DNA from: Mucilaginibacter rubeus
Lineage (GTDB): Bacteria > Bacteroidota > Bacteroidia > Sphingobacteriales > Sphingobacteriaceae
Assembly (NCBI RefSeq): GCF_003286415.2
Contig: NZ_CP043450.1
Span: 6,448,001-6,512,000 of the forward strand
Direction: 5' to 3'
DNA: 64,000 nt
Under the pieces are notes generated by a model. The model saw only the letters and a list, made by a program, of their open reading frames with translations. It did not search any database and had not been told where the DNA came from. Position numbers and translations under genes: made by a program. Of the stretch, positions 16,628 to 26,100 are shown one piece after another (the first letter of the stretch is position 1; each line of letters begins with the position of its first letter).

Positions 16628-17566
16628 TTAAAGAACTATATCTTTTGACGGATAAACCCTGTTTTGATCATCAATAATAACACAGGCAACCTGGTTAAGC
16701 TGATTGATCATGTACAGGCCCGCGTTAACACCAATGGAGAGTATTGGAGTTGCCAAAGCGTCAGCAAATTCGGCAGTAGGGCTTAAAATGCTTACGCTGG
16801 TGATGCCGCTAACCGGAAAACCTTTTTTAGGGTTAAATACGCTGGTGAATTTTTTTGTGCTAATGCTTGCATATTTTTCGGCATTAACCGAGGTGGCAAA
16901 AGCAAGATTGCTGATCTCCAGATCGGCAAATGGCTGGTTTTGCTGGGTGCTATCGGCATCGGCCACAGTCCATGGCTGCAGGTTGGGCTGTAAGCCCCAT
17001 GCAAGCAGGTCGCCGCCAAAGTTAATTACGCCGCTGCTTACGCCATTCATTTGCAATACATATTTGGCCCTGTCGGCAGCATATCCTTTACCGTTGGCGC
17101 CAAAACCTATGCGCATTCCTTTTTCTCTCAGAAATACGGTTTGGTTTGCAGCGTCAAGCGCTATGTTTTTGTAGCTGGCAAGGGCCAGTGTACGTTTAGC
17201 TGTTTTTACCAACGCTGATTCAGCGGCGTCATCGTTAACCGCGTTATCAGCCAGGTAGGTGATATCAAAAGCCCCGTAAGTAAGTTCTGATATTTGTAAT
17301 GCCCGGTCAATAAGCCTGAAGGTTTCGCCGTCGGCTTTAACCGGGGCAATACCTGCATTACGGTTTATCTGGTTGATGCTGCTGTCATCGCTAAAAGCCG
17401 AAAGCAGTTTTTCAACCCTGTTAATCTCATCAATGGCAATGTCAATTTGCTCATCGGCCAGTAATGGGTTGTTACCCACCACACTAATCTCAAATTTATC
17501 GCCCATTAAACGTACTTCACGTTTGTAGACTGTTAAATTATCGGTTAAAGTTTTTATAGCCAGCAT
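16628..17566 (-). CDS. ApbE-type FAD:protein FMN transferase
   Basis: 312 aa. ApbE fold: RVEKLLSAFSDDSSINQIN near residue 50, GFGANGKGYAADRAK (KGYxAD signature), GVINFGGDLLAWG, and the C-terminal ADALAT metal-site motif. It transfers FMN to Ser/Thr of target flavoproteins (e.g. NqrB/C, RnfG). Two oddities: no signal peptide or lipobox, although many ApbE proteins are periplasmic lipoproteins; and the usual HI(I/V)(D/N)P motif reads SVFNP, so the conserved His is missing. Stands alone, 185 nt upstream of the two-component operon. Confidence 0.88.
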   Translation of the reverse strand: MLAIKTLTDNLTVYKREVRLMGDKFEISVVGNNPLLADEQIDIAIDEINRVEKLLSAFSDDSSINQINRNAGIAPVKADGETFRLIDRALQISELTYGAFDITYLADNAVNDDAAESALVKTAKRTLALASYKNIALDAANQTVFLREKGMRIGFGANGKGYAADRAKYVLQMNGVSSGVINFGGDLLAWGLQPNLQPWTVADADSTQQNQPFADLEISNLAFATSVNAEKYASISTKKFTSVFNPKKGFPVSGITSVSILSPTAEFADALATPILSIGVNAGLYMINQLNQVACVIIDDQNRVYPSKDIVL

Positions 17567-17921
17567 AAAATTAGTTTTAAGTATCTAAAAATGAACACAC
17601 AATGTATTGTAATTACCTTACGCAGAGTAAATCAATTACGCTACATCACTCCTTTACAAAAACTAAAGTAGCGGCGCTTTATGAAATTGAGATGAAAAAG
17701 CCTTTTTGATTAACGTAATTGACTGATTTTTACATTTTTTAACACTTTGATGATAAAAAAGATAGAAGTGCACAGCAGCTTCGGCGGGAGGATGGTGACT
17801 CGTAATTATAAAACTGCGGAGGGAATATCTTTAAGGCGATTGAAGTATCTCCTCTAAATTATGGGAAATAAAAAGCCCTCCGAAATTTAATCCGGAGGGC
17901 TTTGGTTAACTAATAATTATC
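17567..17921. other. Gene-free spacer between apbE-like and GH20 genes
   Basis: This 355-bp stretch holds the GH20 terminator (17872-17903) and the upstream region of the apbE-like gene. I see no ORF or repeat of note in the rest. Confidence 0.5.
17872..17903 (-). terminator. Intrinsic terminator of the GH20 gene
   Basis: An 11-bp stem (AAAGCCCTCCG / CGGAGGGCTTT) starts about 20 nt past the GH20 stop; on the minus strand it ends in CTTTTTATTT. Confidence 0.9.
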
Positions 17922-19829
17922 TTATTTCTTGATCCTGCTTTTAAGCTCGGCTAATGGCATGGTAACCATACGGCCGATTGATTTTTTACCGCGATAGGTG
18001 ATCACCCTTAACGTAGTAGCATCCTTAGGGGCATCTATAGGCGCTGTGTATTTCGGGTAAAACCTGTCGGGGAACGAGTTATCAAAGCTGTAATAGGTGT
18101 CCAGCCCGTTCACTTCGTTAGTCAGAGTGATTTTCAGTGTGCTGTCCGCGTTTAACGTAGCATCAAATCCCGGGTCATATACGCTTGGTGCTATCTTAGT
18201 CTCGGCTTCGTCAAAGCGGGGGAAGTGTTTCTCTACCCTGCTGAAAAATCCGTCCCAGTTTTTAGTTCCCTTTGGCGACCATACATCCTCAGCAATGGCC
18301 ATACCACGTGGCCAGGTCATATATTCGGCCTGGCGAATGTTATATACCTGTTCTGTCCATAAGTTAGCCTGTCCGCCTTTGATCAGGTGAGCATCAACAC
18401 TATCTGGAACCGGCTCCCATGAGTAGGTTTTGTTTAAACGAAGAGAAGCATAAATTTTAGTTTCATTCACACGGTCGCTTTGCATATAGTCAAGGTAAGC
18501 GAAGGTTGTAGGGCTCATGACAACCTCGTGACCGGCCTTGGCAGCGGTAATGCCACCCTGAATGCCTCGCCAGCTCATTACAGCCGCGTTAGGGCCCAAA
18601 CCGCCTTCAATGATCTCATCCCAACCCATAAATTTTTTGCCTTTTGACTCAACAATTTTTTCCAATCGTTTTTCAAAATAAGCCTGTACCTCACTCATGG
18701 TTTTCAGGTTTTCTTTAGCCATTAATCCCTTTATGGCATCGCTTTGCTCCCAGAAATTCTTAGCGCACTCATCGCCGCCTAAATGGATATAGCCAAATGG
18801 GAACAGTTGAGCAACTTCGGTAATTACTTTATCCATGAAGGTATAAACAGCTTCGTTAGCCGGGCAAAGGGTATTATCAACAATAGCGCGGTTATGCGGC
18901 CCGCTCCAATCCATGAAAGGCTCGCCCGAGTTCACTACATATTTATCGGCGCCGGGTGTGCATGAAAGTTCGGGATAAGCTACCACCGCGGCAAGGCTAT
19001 GGCCCGGCACATCAATTTCGGGCAGGATATTTACAAACCTGTCTTTGGCGTATTGTACCAGTTCTTTGATATCTTCCTGGGTATAAAAACCACCGTAAGT
19101 GCGTGGCTCATCAGCGGTTGGTGGCGTAAACGTACCAAACTGGCCTACTTTTTTAACATTGTGCGATCCCACCTCGGTTAATCTTGGCAGGCTCTTGATT
19201 TCCACACGCCAGCCTTCATCATCAGTTAAGTGCAAATGCAGTAGGTTAAATTTGTATTTAACCATAGCGTCGATGTATTGCTTAACCTCGGCTTTGGTGA
19301 AAAAGTGACGTGATACGTCAAACATCAAACCTCTCCATCCAAACCTTGGGTAGTCGGTAATTTCGACTGCCGGTGCAGCCCATTTTACACCTTTGGCTAC
19401 TTCTAAGCCTTCAACTTCTTTAGGCAGCAACTGGAAAAATGTTTGTACACCATAAAATAAACCCGCAGCATCATTAGCGCGGATCACTACTTTTTTAGGT
19501 GTTACCGATAGTTTATAACCTTCAGTTTTAATGAGAGTATCAGCTGTTTTATTTAAAACCAACCTGATTGGTGCCGTTGGCGCGGTGCTTTTTACAGTGA
19601 CGAATACGCCTGTAGCAGTAGATAGTTTGCGTTTAAGATAGGCAGTAACATTGGCTACATCGGCAGATGAACTTGCCTCCACAACAACGGTTTTTGGCAA
19701 TACAAATTCGCCGGTTGTTTGGGTTACTTTTACCGGCTGCGGGATAAGCGCGAGAGCAGGCTTGGTTGTTTGGGCTACAGAAAGCAGGTGCGCCATACAG
19801 CCGCAAAGCAATAAGGATAATTTCTTCAT
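17922..19829 (-). CDS. Beta-N-acetylhexosaminidase, glycoside hydrolase family 20
   Basis: 635 aa with signal peptide MKKLSLLLCGCMAHLLSVAQ. Domains: N-terminal GH20b (about 25-155), catalytic TIM barrel (about 160-510) with Asp353-Glu354 in HLGGDECAKNFW, and a C-terminal beta domain like CHB_HEX_C (DTYYSFDNSFPDRFYPKYTAP). It removes terminal beta-GlcNAc/GalNAc in the periplasm by substrate-assisted catalysis. Its neighbour 284 nt upstream is an acyltransferase related to heparan-glucosaminide acetyltransferase, and SusCD follow, so an amino-sugar glycan locus is likely. Confidence 0.95.
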   Translation of the reverse strand: MKKLSLLLCGCMAHLLSVAQTTKPALALIPQPVKVTQTTGEFVLPKTVVVEASSSADVANVTAYLKRKLSTATGVFVTVKSTAPTAPIRLVLNKTADTLIKTEGYKLSVTPKKVVIRANDAAGLFYGVQTFFQLLPKEVEGLEVAKGVKWAAPAVEITDYPRFGWRGLMFDVSRHFFTKAEVKQYIDAMVKYKFNLLHLHLTDDEGWRVEIKSLPRLTEVGSHNVKKVGQFGTFTPPTADEPRTYGGFYTQEDIKELVQYAKDRFVNILPEIDVPGHSLAAVVAYPELSCTPGADKYVVNSGEPFMDWSGPHNRAIVDNTLCPANEAVYTFMDKVITEVAQLFPFGYIHLGGDECAKNFWEQSDAIKGLMAKENLKTMSEVQAYFEKRLEKIVESKGKKFMGWDEIIEGGLGPNAAVMSWRGIQGGITAAKAGHEVVMSPTTFAYLDYMQSDRVNETKIYASLRLNKTYSWEPVPDSVDAHLIKGGQANLWTEQVYNIRQAEYMTWPRGMAIAEDVWSPKGTKNWDGFFSRVEKHFPRFDEAETKIAPSVYDPGFDATLNADSTLKITLTNEVNGLDTYYSFDNSFPDRFYPKYTAPIDAPKDATTLRVITYRGKKSIGRMVTMPLAELKSRIKK

Positions 19830-19933
19830 AAAGAATTGTTATTTAATTGGATGTACGCAAATTAAACTTTTTAAATAATATTAAGAAGTAATTTATAAAC
19901 CATGATTTTTATGATTTAAAGATAGGCAGGATA

Positions 19934-20029
19934 TTGTCTGAATCCGAATTTTAAGGGATTGTTGGGATTTTTTGAATTTGCAGGGCATTTGGGTAATTAC
20001 TTGATTCTTTAAAATTCGGGTTCAGACAA
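19934..20029. repeat. Inverted repeat family 6 (TTGTCTGAAnCCGAATTTTAA)
   Basis: The left arm at 19934-19954 pairs with 20009-20029 over 21 bp with one change (C/T, kept as G-U in RNA). It lies between the acyltransferase terminator and the GH20 gene. Confidence 0.8.
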
Positions 20030-20034
20030 AAACA

Positions 20035-20066
20035 CCAGCATGCGGCCGTGAGGACACGGCCGCTGG
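20035..20066 (-). terminator. Strong GC hairpin terminator after the acyltransferase gene
   Basis: GCGGCCGTG / CACGGCCGC form a perfect 9-bp stem with loop AGGA, extended by CCAG/CTGG. On the minus strand it is followed by TGTTTTTGTC. It lies 48 nt past the acyltransferase stop. Confidence 0.8.
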
Positions 20067-20077
20067 AGGATAAAAAA

Positions 20078-20113
20078 ATCCGAAATCGAATATTCGAAAT
20101 TCGACATTCCGCA
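20078..20113. repeat. Short CGAAAT/ATTCG repeat tract after the acyltransferase stop
   Basis: AATCCGAAATCGAATATTCGAAATTCG contains overlapping small palindromes (CGAATATTCG). It directly abuts the stop codon at 20114. A similar tract precedes aspS at 45526-45560. Confidence 0.5.
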
Positions 20114-21241
20114 TTACACTCTGATATAAACATTCCGCTTGTCAAGTATATAAGCAACCAGCCAACAGATCAGCATAAAGCTGATGGCAAACAGCAATGA
20201 GCCTATTGGCCCGGGCGCTATGGCCTGGTAAAAAGCCGTGTTTATCCAGTCTACGGCATTTGTGCCGCCTATCATGATCATGCTTACCGGGATCAGTAAT
20301 ATTTCGGAAAGCACATAGATTGGCAGCGGATTCTTACCCATGGTGGTAAAAAATTTAGCCCAGTTGCCTTTGTTCCAATTGTTGATCTCCAGGGTGTAGA
20401 TCAGCGCCGATAGGATTACAAGATCAAGACCGGTTGTAACCAGTACGAATGAGCTTGTCCACAGTTTTTTGTTGATTGGGAAAACCATGTTCCAGCACAA
20501 GGCCAAAAAGATAAACAGACAGCCGGTTAACAGCAATTTGGTAGTGGTGTCATAGCCCTTCCCTTTTTGCTGGATGAATTTTCCGGCATAATAGCCAATC
20601 ACTACGTTGACAATGGCAGGTAAAGTGCTCAATACGCCTTCCGGATCAAAAGGAATGCCTTCGCCATGATACAAATGATTAGGGCCGAATAAAAATTTGT
20701 CGAGATAAATGCCTGCATTGCCGGTCATGCTCAGCGGATCGGCCGGGTTGCCGTATACGAGCAGAATGATCCAATAGATCACTAAGAACAGTCCCGATAA
20801 AATAAAAACCGTTTGTTTAGACAGGAAATGTATCATGAGCGAGGCAAAGCAGTAACATAACGCGATGCGTTGTAAAACGCCCATGATGCGGGTATGTGCA
20901 ATAGGTTTTAAATGAAAGCCTCCGTTTGTTGAAAAGAAAGGGAACCAATACATCAGGTAACCTATTAAAAATATGAGCAGCGTACGCCTGAAGATCTTGC
21001 TTAGTACTGCCGCGTTACCCATTTCCTGGTAACGTTTCATTGAAAAACTCATGGCATTGCCTACAGCAAACAGGAATGAAGGGAATACAAGATCGGTTGG
21101 GGTGAAACCATGCCATGCGGCATGTTCAAGCGGCGAAAAAGGGGCTGCCCCACTGCCGGGCGTATTTACAATGATCATGAAGCATAAAGTCATGCCACGA
21201 AACACATCCAGCGATAAAAACCGCGATGATGATTTGTCCAT
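20114..21241 (-). CDS. Membrane acyltransferase, NagX / heparan-alpha-glucosaminide N-acetyltransferase-like
   Basis: 375 aa, about ten membrane helices. N-terminal marks RFLSLDVFRGMTLCFMIIVN, then HAAWHGFTPTDLVFPSFLF, with the His residues typical of COG4299 proteins. Human HGSNAT acetylates terminal glucosamine across a membrane; bacterial NagX genes cluster with GlcNAc/chitin genes. The position between GH20 and SusCD fits acetylation or uptake of an amino sugar. It has its own terminator and is separated from SusD by another, so it is probably transcribed alone. Confidence 0.88.
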   Translation of the reverse strand: MDKSSSRFLSLDVFRGMTLCFMIIVNTPGSGAAPFSPLEHAAWHGFTPTDLVFPSFLFAVGNAMSFSMKRYQEMGNAAVLSKIFRRTLLIFLIGYLMYWFPFFSTNGGFHLKPIAHTRIMGVLQRIALCYCFASLMIHFLSKQTVFILSGLFLVIYWIILLVYGNPADPLSMTGNAGIYLDKFLFGPNHLYHGEGIPFDPEGVLSTLPAIVNVVIGYYAGKFIQQKGKGYDTTTKLLLTGCLFIFLALCWNMVFPINKKLWTSSFVLVTTGLDLVILSALIYTLEINNWNKGNWAKFFTTMGKNPLPIYVLSEILLIPVSMIMIGGTNAVDWINTAFYQAIAPGPIGSLLFAISFMLICWLVAYILDKRNVYIRV

Positions 21242-21300
21242 AAATGGGTTTAAAAAAGTTTATAATCAGCTTATCAAAAGCAGGGGTGTTAAGGCAAGAT

Positions 21301-21340
21301 AATAAACTTACCGGGAAACATATAGCCCGGTAAGTTTATT
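21301..21340 (-). terminator. Terminator of the susCD operon
   Basis: A perfect 15-bp stem (AATAAACTTACCGGG / CCCGGTAAGTTTATT) with a 10-nt loop lies 17 nt past the SusD stop. The A/T-rich stem base supplies the U-rich end. Confidence 0.85.
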
Positions 21341-21357
21341 TATAGCGAGGTATTTAA

Positions 21358-23142
21358 TTAATGGTAACCCGGGTTTTGTTTCAATACCGGCGAACCACCT
21401 TTTACACTCAGGTCAATTTCTTTTTGAGGTATAGGATAATATTCGTTTTTACCTTTCAGGAATTTACCGCCCTTAACATCATTGGTAATGGTGCTTTGAA
21501 AGCTGATATAAGCGTTAAGCTCGGTATCGGCAATTCCCCAGCGTACCAGGTCGAAAAAGCGGTGACCTTCCATCGCCAGCTCAATTTTACGCTCAAAGTA
21601 TATTGCCTTTAAAGCGAAATCCTTACTGGCGAAGGCGCCTCCCGGATATGGGCTTACTTTATAGTTAGCAGCAGGCTCATCAGTAAAGCCGCCGGTTGGA
21701 TTTCCGTCATCTGCATATTTGTGTACAAAGCCTTCCGGATTTGCGGCGCGGTTACGTACCATGTTTACATAGCTTTCTGCTTTATCCAGGCTACCAACCT
21801 GCACCTCAACTTCGGCAGCCATCAGCAGTACATCTGCATAACGGATCAGGTTGTAGTTGATGCCCGAACCGGGGGCCCATGAAGTATTATCACCATTGGT
21901 TTCCTGCTCGGCCTGGCCATAAACGTTTTTAAGCGGCGAGTACGGGCCGCCGTAATCCTGGTCGCGGATCCAGTCCGCACCCGGGTGTAAGCCCCAGTCA
22001 AGATATGGAATACCACGGCGACCGGCAGTCCAGTCTAAGCGCGGATCGATGGTGCCGTCATCAGGGGTAAAATCTTTTGACGACGATAAGTTCATATCGG
22101 TTTTGATGGCATGGCTGTTGTAATCATCAAGGTAAGGCAAGCCGGTTGTTGGATTAGTACGGAAGTGGTTTGCCAAATCAACAGATGGCTGGTAGAAACC
22201 ACAGCAGCTGAACGGACTGCTGTTGCCATAAGGGAAGTTCAGCATATCGCCGTTATTAGCTTGTGATGGTCCGTTAGGATCGGCATTGGCAGCAGCCTGC
22301 ACCGCAAATACAGATTCAGCGCTGTTGTTGGTAGCCGTACGGAAGTTATCATTAAACTTAGCGTTAAGGGCATATTTTTGCCCTTTGGCAGTTACCCCCT
22401 GAGCTATCACCGCGTCAAAAATTGGCTTGGCATCGGTGTACTTGTGCTCAAAAAGATATGTTTTGGCCAAGTAAGCACCTGCTGCCCACTTGTTGGCACG
22501 GCCAGCGTCTGGCTGTGTAGTTGGCAGGTTGGCGTAGGCAAATTTAAAATCATCCTCAATCTTGGCCCAGATATCAACGCCTGAATTTGGCTGGTTGATA
22601 TCAGTAGTGGTTTCATCAAGGTAAGGCACATTGTTGAACATTTTTTTCAGGTCGAAATAATAATGCGCCCTTAAAAAACGGGTTTGTGCAAGCAGGTTAG
22701 CTTTATTGGCATCAGATATTTTAGGAACGCTCATGATTGATTTGATGGTGTTATTGCAGCGCGAAACACCTTCATAATCGGCACGCCATTTACTATCAAA
22801 AAAGCCATTGCTACCATCCGAGTTGTATTTCATGATGGGCTCAATCGGAGTTTGGTCACCGGCTACACTTCCTTTAGATGCATCGCCACCTGCTACGCCG
22901 CCATAGATCCAGTTATCTGGTGCTGCTTCCCACGCGCCACCGCCGCCAACAGCGGCGTCACCGCCCTGTTGTCCGTCAAGAACAGCGTATGCTCCTATCA
23001 GTAGCTCATTGGCGCCAGCCTCTGTTTGTAAAAACTGCGGCTCAAGCGCACCCGTAAGCGGCTTCTCTAAATATGATTTTTTACATGCGCTAAGTGCTAA
23101 GGCCCCCAGCAGTATCGTTGTAATATGTTTTAATGCTTTCAT
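21358..23142 (-). CDS. SusD/RagB-type glycan-binding lipoprotein
   Basis: 594 aa lipoprotein with signal MKALKHITTILLGALALSAC (lipid Cys20) and mature start KKSYLEKPL, as in most SusD proteins. N-terminal TPR-like helices (RCNNTIKSIMSV, ANLLAQTRFLRAHYYFDLKK) and the C-terminal region (YADVLLMAAEVEVQVGSLDKAESYVNMVRNRA, ERKIELAMEGHRFFDLVRWG) are family hallmarks. It sits on the cell surface as the lid of the SusC channel encoded 23 nt upstream. Ligand not predictable from sequence; the neighbours suggest an amino-sugar glycan. Confidence 0.95.
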   Translation of the reverse strand: MKALKHITTILLGALALSACKKSYLEKPLTGALEPQFLQTEAGANELLIGAYAVLDGQQGGDAAVGGGGAWEAAPDNWIYGGVAGGDASKGSVAGDQTPIEPIMKYNSDGSNGFFDSKWRADYEGVSRCNNTIKSIMSVPKISDANKANLLAQTRFLRAHYYFDLKKMFNNVPYLDETTTDINQPNSGVDIWAKIEDDFKFAYANLPTTQPDAGRANKWAAGAYLAKTYLFEHKYTDAKPIFDAVIAQGVTAKGQKYALNAKFNDNFRTATNNSAESVFAVQAAANADPNGPSQANNGDMLNFPYGNSSPFSCCGFYQPSVDLANHFRTNPTTGLPYLDDYNSHAIKTDMNLSSSKDFTPDDGTIDPRLDWTAGRRGIPYLDWGLHPGADWIRDQDYGGPYSPLKNVYGQAEQETNGDNTSWAPGSGINYNLIRYADVLLMAAEVEVQVGSLDKAESYVNMVRNRAANPEGFVHKYADDGNPTGGFTDEPAANYKVSPYPGGAFASKDFALKAIYFERKIELAMEGHRFFDLVRWGIADTELNAYISFQSTITNDVKGGKFLKGKNEYYPIPQKEIDLSVKGGSPVLKQNPGYH

Positions 23143-23165
23143 CGTAATCCTTCTTGAATAATCTG

Positions 23166-26100
23166 TTATAATGAAAAGTTAACACCGAATAAAAATGTAC
23201 GGGCGCTGCCGTAACTGCCTTCATCAATACCAAAAGTGCTGGTAGAGCCACCAAGTTCAGGGTCAACGCCCTTGTATCCGGTAATGGTAAACAAGTTGGT
23301 TGCCGAAGCATAGATCCTCAGTTTTTGTACCCCTATTTTCTTAAGGCTGTTCAGGTTAAATGAATAGCCAATCTGCGCGTTACGCATACGTACGTAAGTG
23401 CCGTTTTCAACAAAATATGAGTTTGGTGTTGAGCCGCTGCTGGTAGAGGCATCAAGCTCCTGGATAGGCGCTTTAGCATTGTGGTTGGTTGGTGTCCACG
23501 AATCATACAGCGCGGTATGGCTTTTAGCTGTTTCAAACGATGAGTAAAAGTCTGTCCAGTATTTTACGCTGTTCCAGATCTTGTTTCCGAATGAACCATA
23601 CAGGAACACACTTGCATCAAAGTTTTTATAGTTAACGCTCAGGTTTAAGCCTGCAGTAACTTTAGGGTTCGGGTTACCGATAAAAGTTCGGTCGGCATCG
23701 GTGATGAGCCCGTCGCCATTGACATCTTTGTATTTAAAACGGCCAACCTTTACGTCATTCTGGTAAACGTCATCGGGGTTACCGGTAATTTTTTGCGCAG
23801 ATGCGTTAGCTGCATCTATTTCGGCTTGTGAATTCCAGAAGCCATCTATCTGGTAACCATAAAACTCGCCTAATGAGTGGCCAACCTGGTTACGGCTAAT
23901 AAAGTTGTCAAACCTGCCTAAGTGGCTACCATAAAAATAATCGGCACCGGTTGATACGGTTTTAATTTTGTTGCTGTAAGTGGTAAATGTACCCGTAGTA
24001 GTAAAGCTCAAGTCGCTGCTGGCTTTAAAGTTACCTGTTACCGATATGTCCAAACCATCGGTTTTCATTTTGCCCACGTTTATGAACGGTACCGCTCCGT
24101 TACCCGCTGTTCCTAACTGGGGCGCGTTAAATAACAAGTCGCGGATATCTTTACGATAATAATCGGCAGTGATAGAAAGTTTTCCGGCAAATAATGTGGC
24201 ATCAAAGCCAAAGTTGGTATTGATATCTTTTTCCCATTTGGCGTTAGGATTAGCTATCTGGGCCTGGAAGAAACCAGGAACAATATCCGGTCCGCCGTTT
24301 ATTGGATAGTAAGATTGGCCGATAGCGGTGTTAAATGTAGTGAAGGCGTTTTCCGGATTGATATTGATCTGGTTACCCATAATACCCCAGCCGCCCCTGA
24401 TCTTCAAGTCGGTGATCCATTGGGTATTTTTCAGGAAGCTTTCCTGCGAGATACGCCAGCCTGCACTAAGCGCCGGAAAATAACCGTATTTATTGCTTTC
24501 AGAAAATTCAGAAGCGCCATCCCGGCGGATTGTTGCATTGAACAAATACTTATCATCATAAGCGTAATCAAGACGAGCAAACTCAGAGAAAAGCGAGTGA
24601 GAGCTTTTGTTGCTGTAATTGCTGCCCGGTGTACCTGTTGAAAGGTTCACATAGTTGGGATCAAACGAGAAATAGTTTTTACTGTTTGCGCCAAGGCTTG
24701 AGTTGTAGTAAGAAACAGCTTCGGTACCTACCAACGCTTTGAGACTATGTTTGCCAAATTCGCGCTGGTAAGTCAGCGTATTTGTCCACAGGTAATTGTA
24801 GTTGCTGTATGAATCTTCGCTGTAGCTGTTAGTTAACGAGTTTTCAACGTTTTCGTAGGTTGGGTACGAGAAATAATGATCGTGCCCGTTAGCAATATCG
24901 CCACCAAAACTGGTGCGTAAAGTAAGGCCCTTGATGATATCTGCTTCGGCAAAAACATTTCCCAGGATCCTGTAGTCGATAGCACCGTTAACAGCGCTAC
25001 GGTTTTGTATGGCAACCGGGTTATTGGCATCGCCCAGGCCAGAACCGTAACTGCCCGCATAGTTGCCTTTTATATCGTAAACCGGAATAATAGGTTGCTC
25101 ACGAATAGCCATGGTGATAACACCGTCAGGATCGTTGGTGCTTACCTTAGGGTTTTTGGTGATGGTATAAGCCAGGTTTTCACCAACGCGGATATGCTTT
25201 GTTAAATTGAAGGTTGTATTTGAACGCAGGCTGTAGCGTTTTTGATAGGTATCTATCAAAGTACCCTGCTGGTTAAAGTAATTTAAAGAGAATAAATAGC
25301 TGGCCTGATCTGTACTGCCACTGATAGACAGGTTATGACTTGTGATAGGCGCATTTTTAAAAAGGGCATGATACCAGTCGGTACCGGCTTTATTGGCTTT
25401 GGTGATGCGGTAAAAGCTGTTATAGTCGTTAGGCGATGTATAATTTGGGTTCACATAATACAATTTCGGGTCAACAGCCGGATCGCCTTCTTTTGCACCT
25501 GCCGGCGTGATGTAATCAGGCAGTGTATAAGTTGAACCGGTTCCGTCGGGATTGTACTGATCATCCTGGAAATCGGTGATGCCGGAGTTTTTCTGAGCGG
25601 TCATTTTCAGGGTCGCCATATCTTTCGGACTTAAAATATCCCAAACATTGCCGCCTTTAGGTTTTTGCGTGCCATAGTAAGCATCATACTGGATATTTAC
25701 TTTGCCTTTACCTTTTTTGGTAGTGATGATGATAACACCATTGGCAGCCCTTGAACCATAAATTGAAGCGGAGCTTGCATCTTTCAACACCTGGAACGAC
25801 TCAACATCATTAGGGTTAACGGTGCTCACATCGGTTGTTTCCACACCATCAACAATATACAGCGGTGTATTAATGCCGAAGGTGTTGAAACCACGAATGT
25901 GGATCTGTGGCTCTTCACCCGGCTGGCCCGAACCGGTTACGGTAACACCCGATGCCTGGCCCTGTAACTGGTTAATAACTGATGATGAAGCCTGTTTGTT
26001 AAGGTCTTTAACGTTAACTACGGCAACGGCGCCGGTAAGGTCCTTCTTTTTCTGAGTGGTATAACCAACCACAACCACCTCGTTTAATGCTTTTGATTCT

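Noticed and set aside
16704..17174. 156-aa ORF antisense to the apbE-like gene
   Set aside because: The ApbE motifs lie on the other strand over this stretch.
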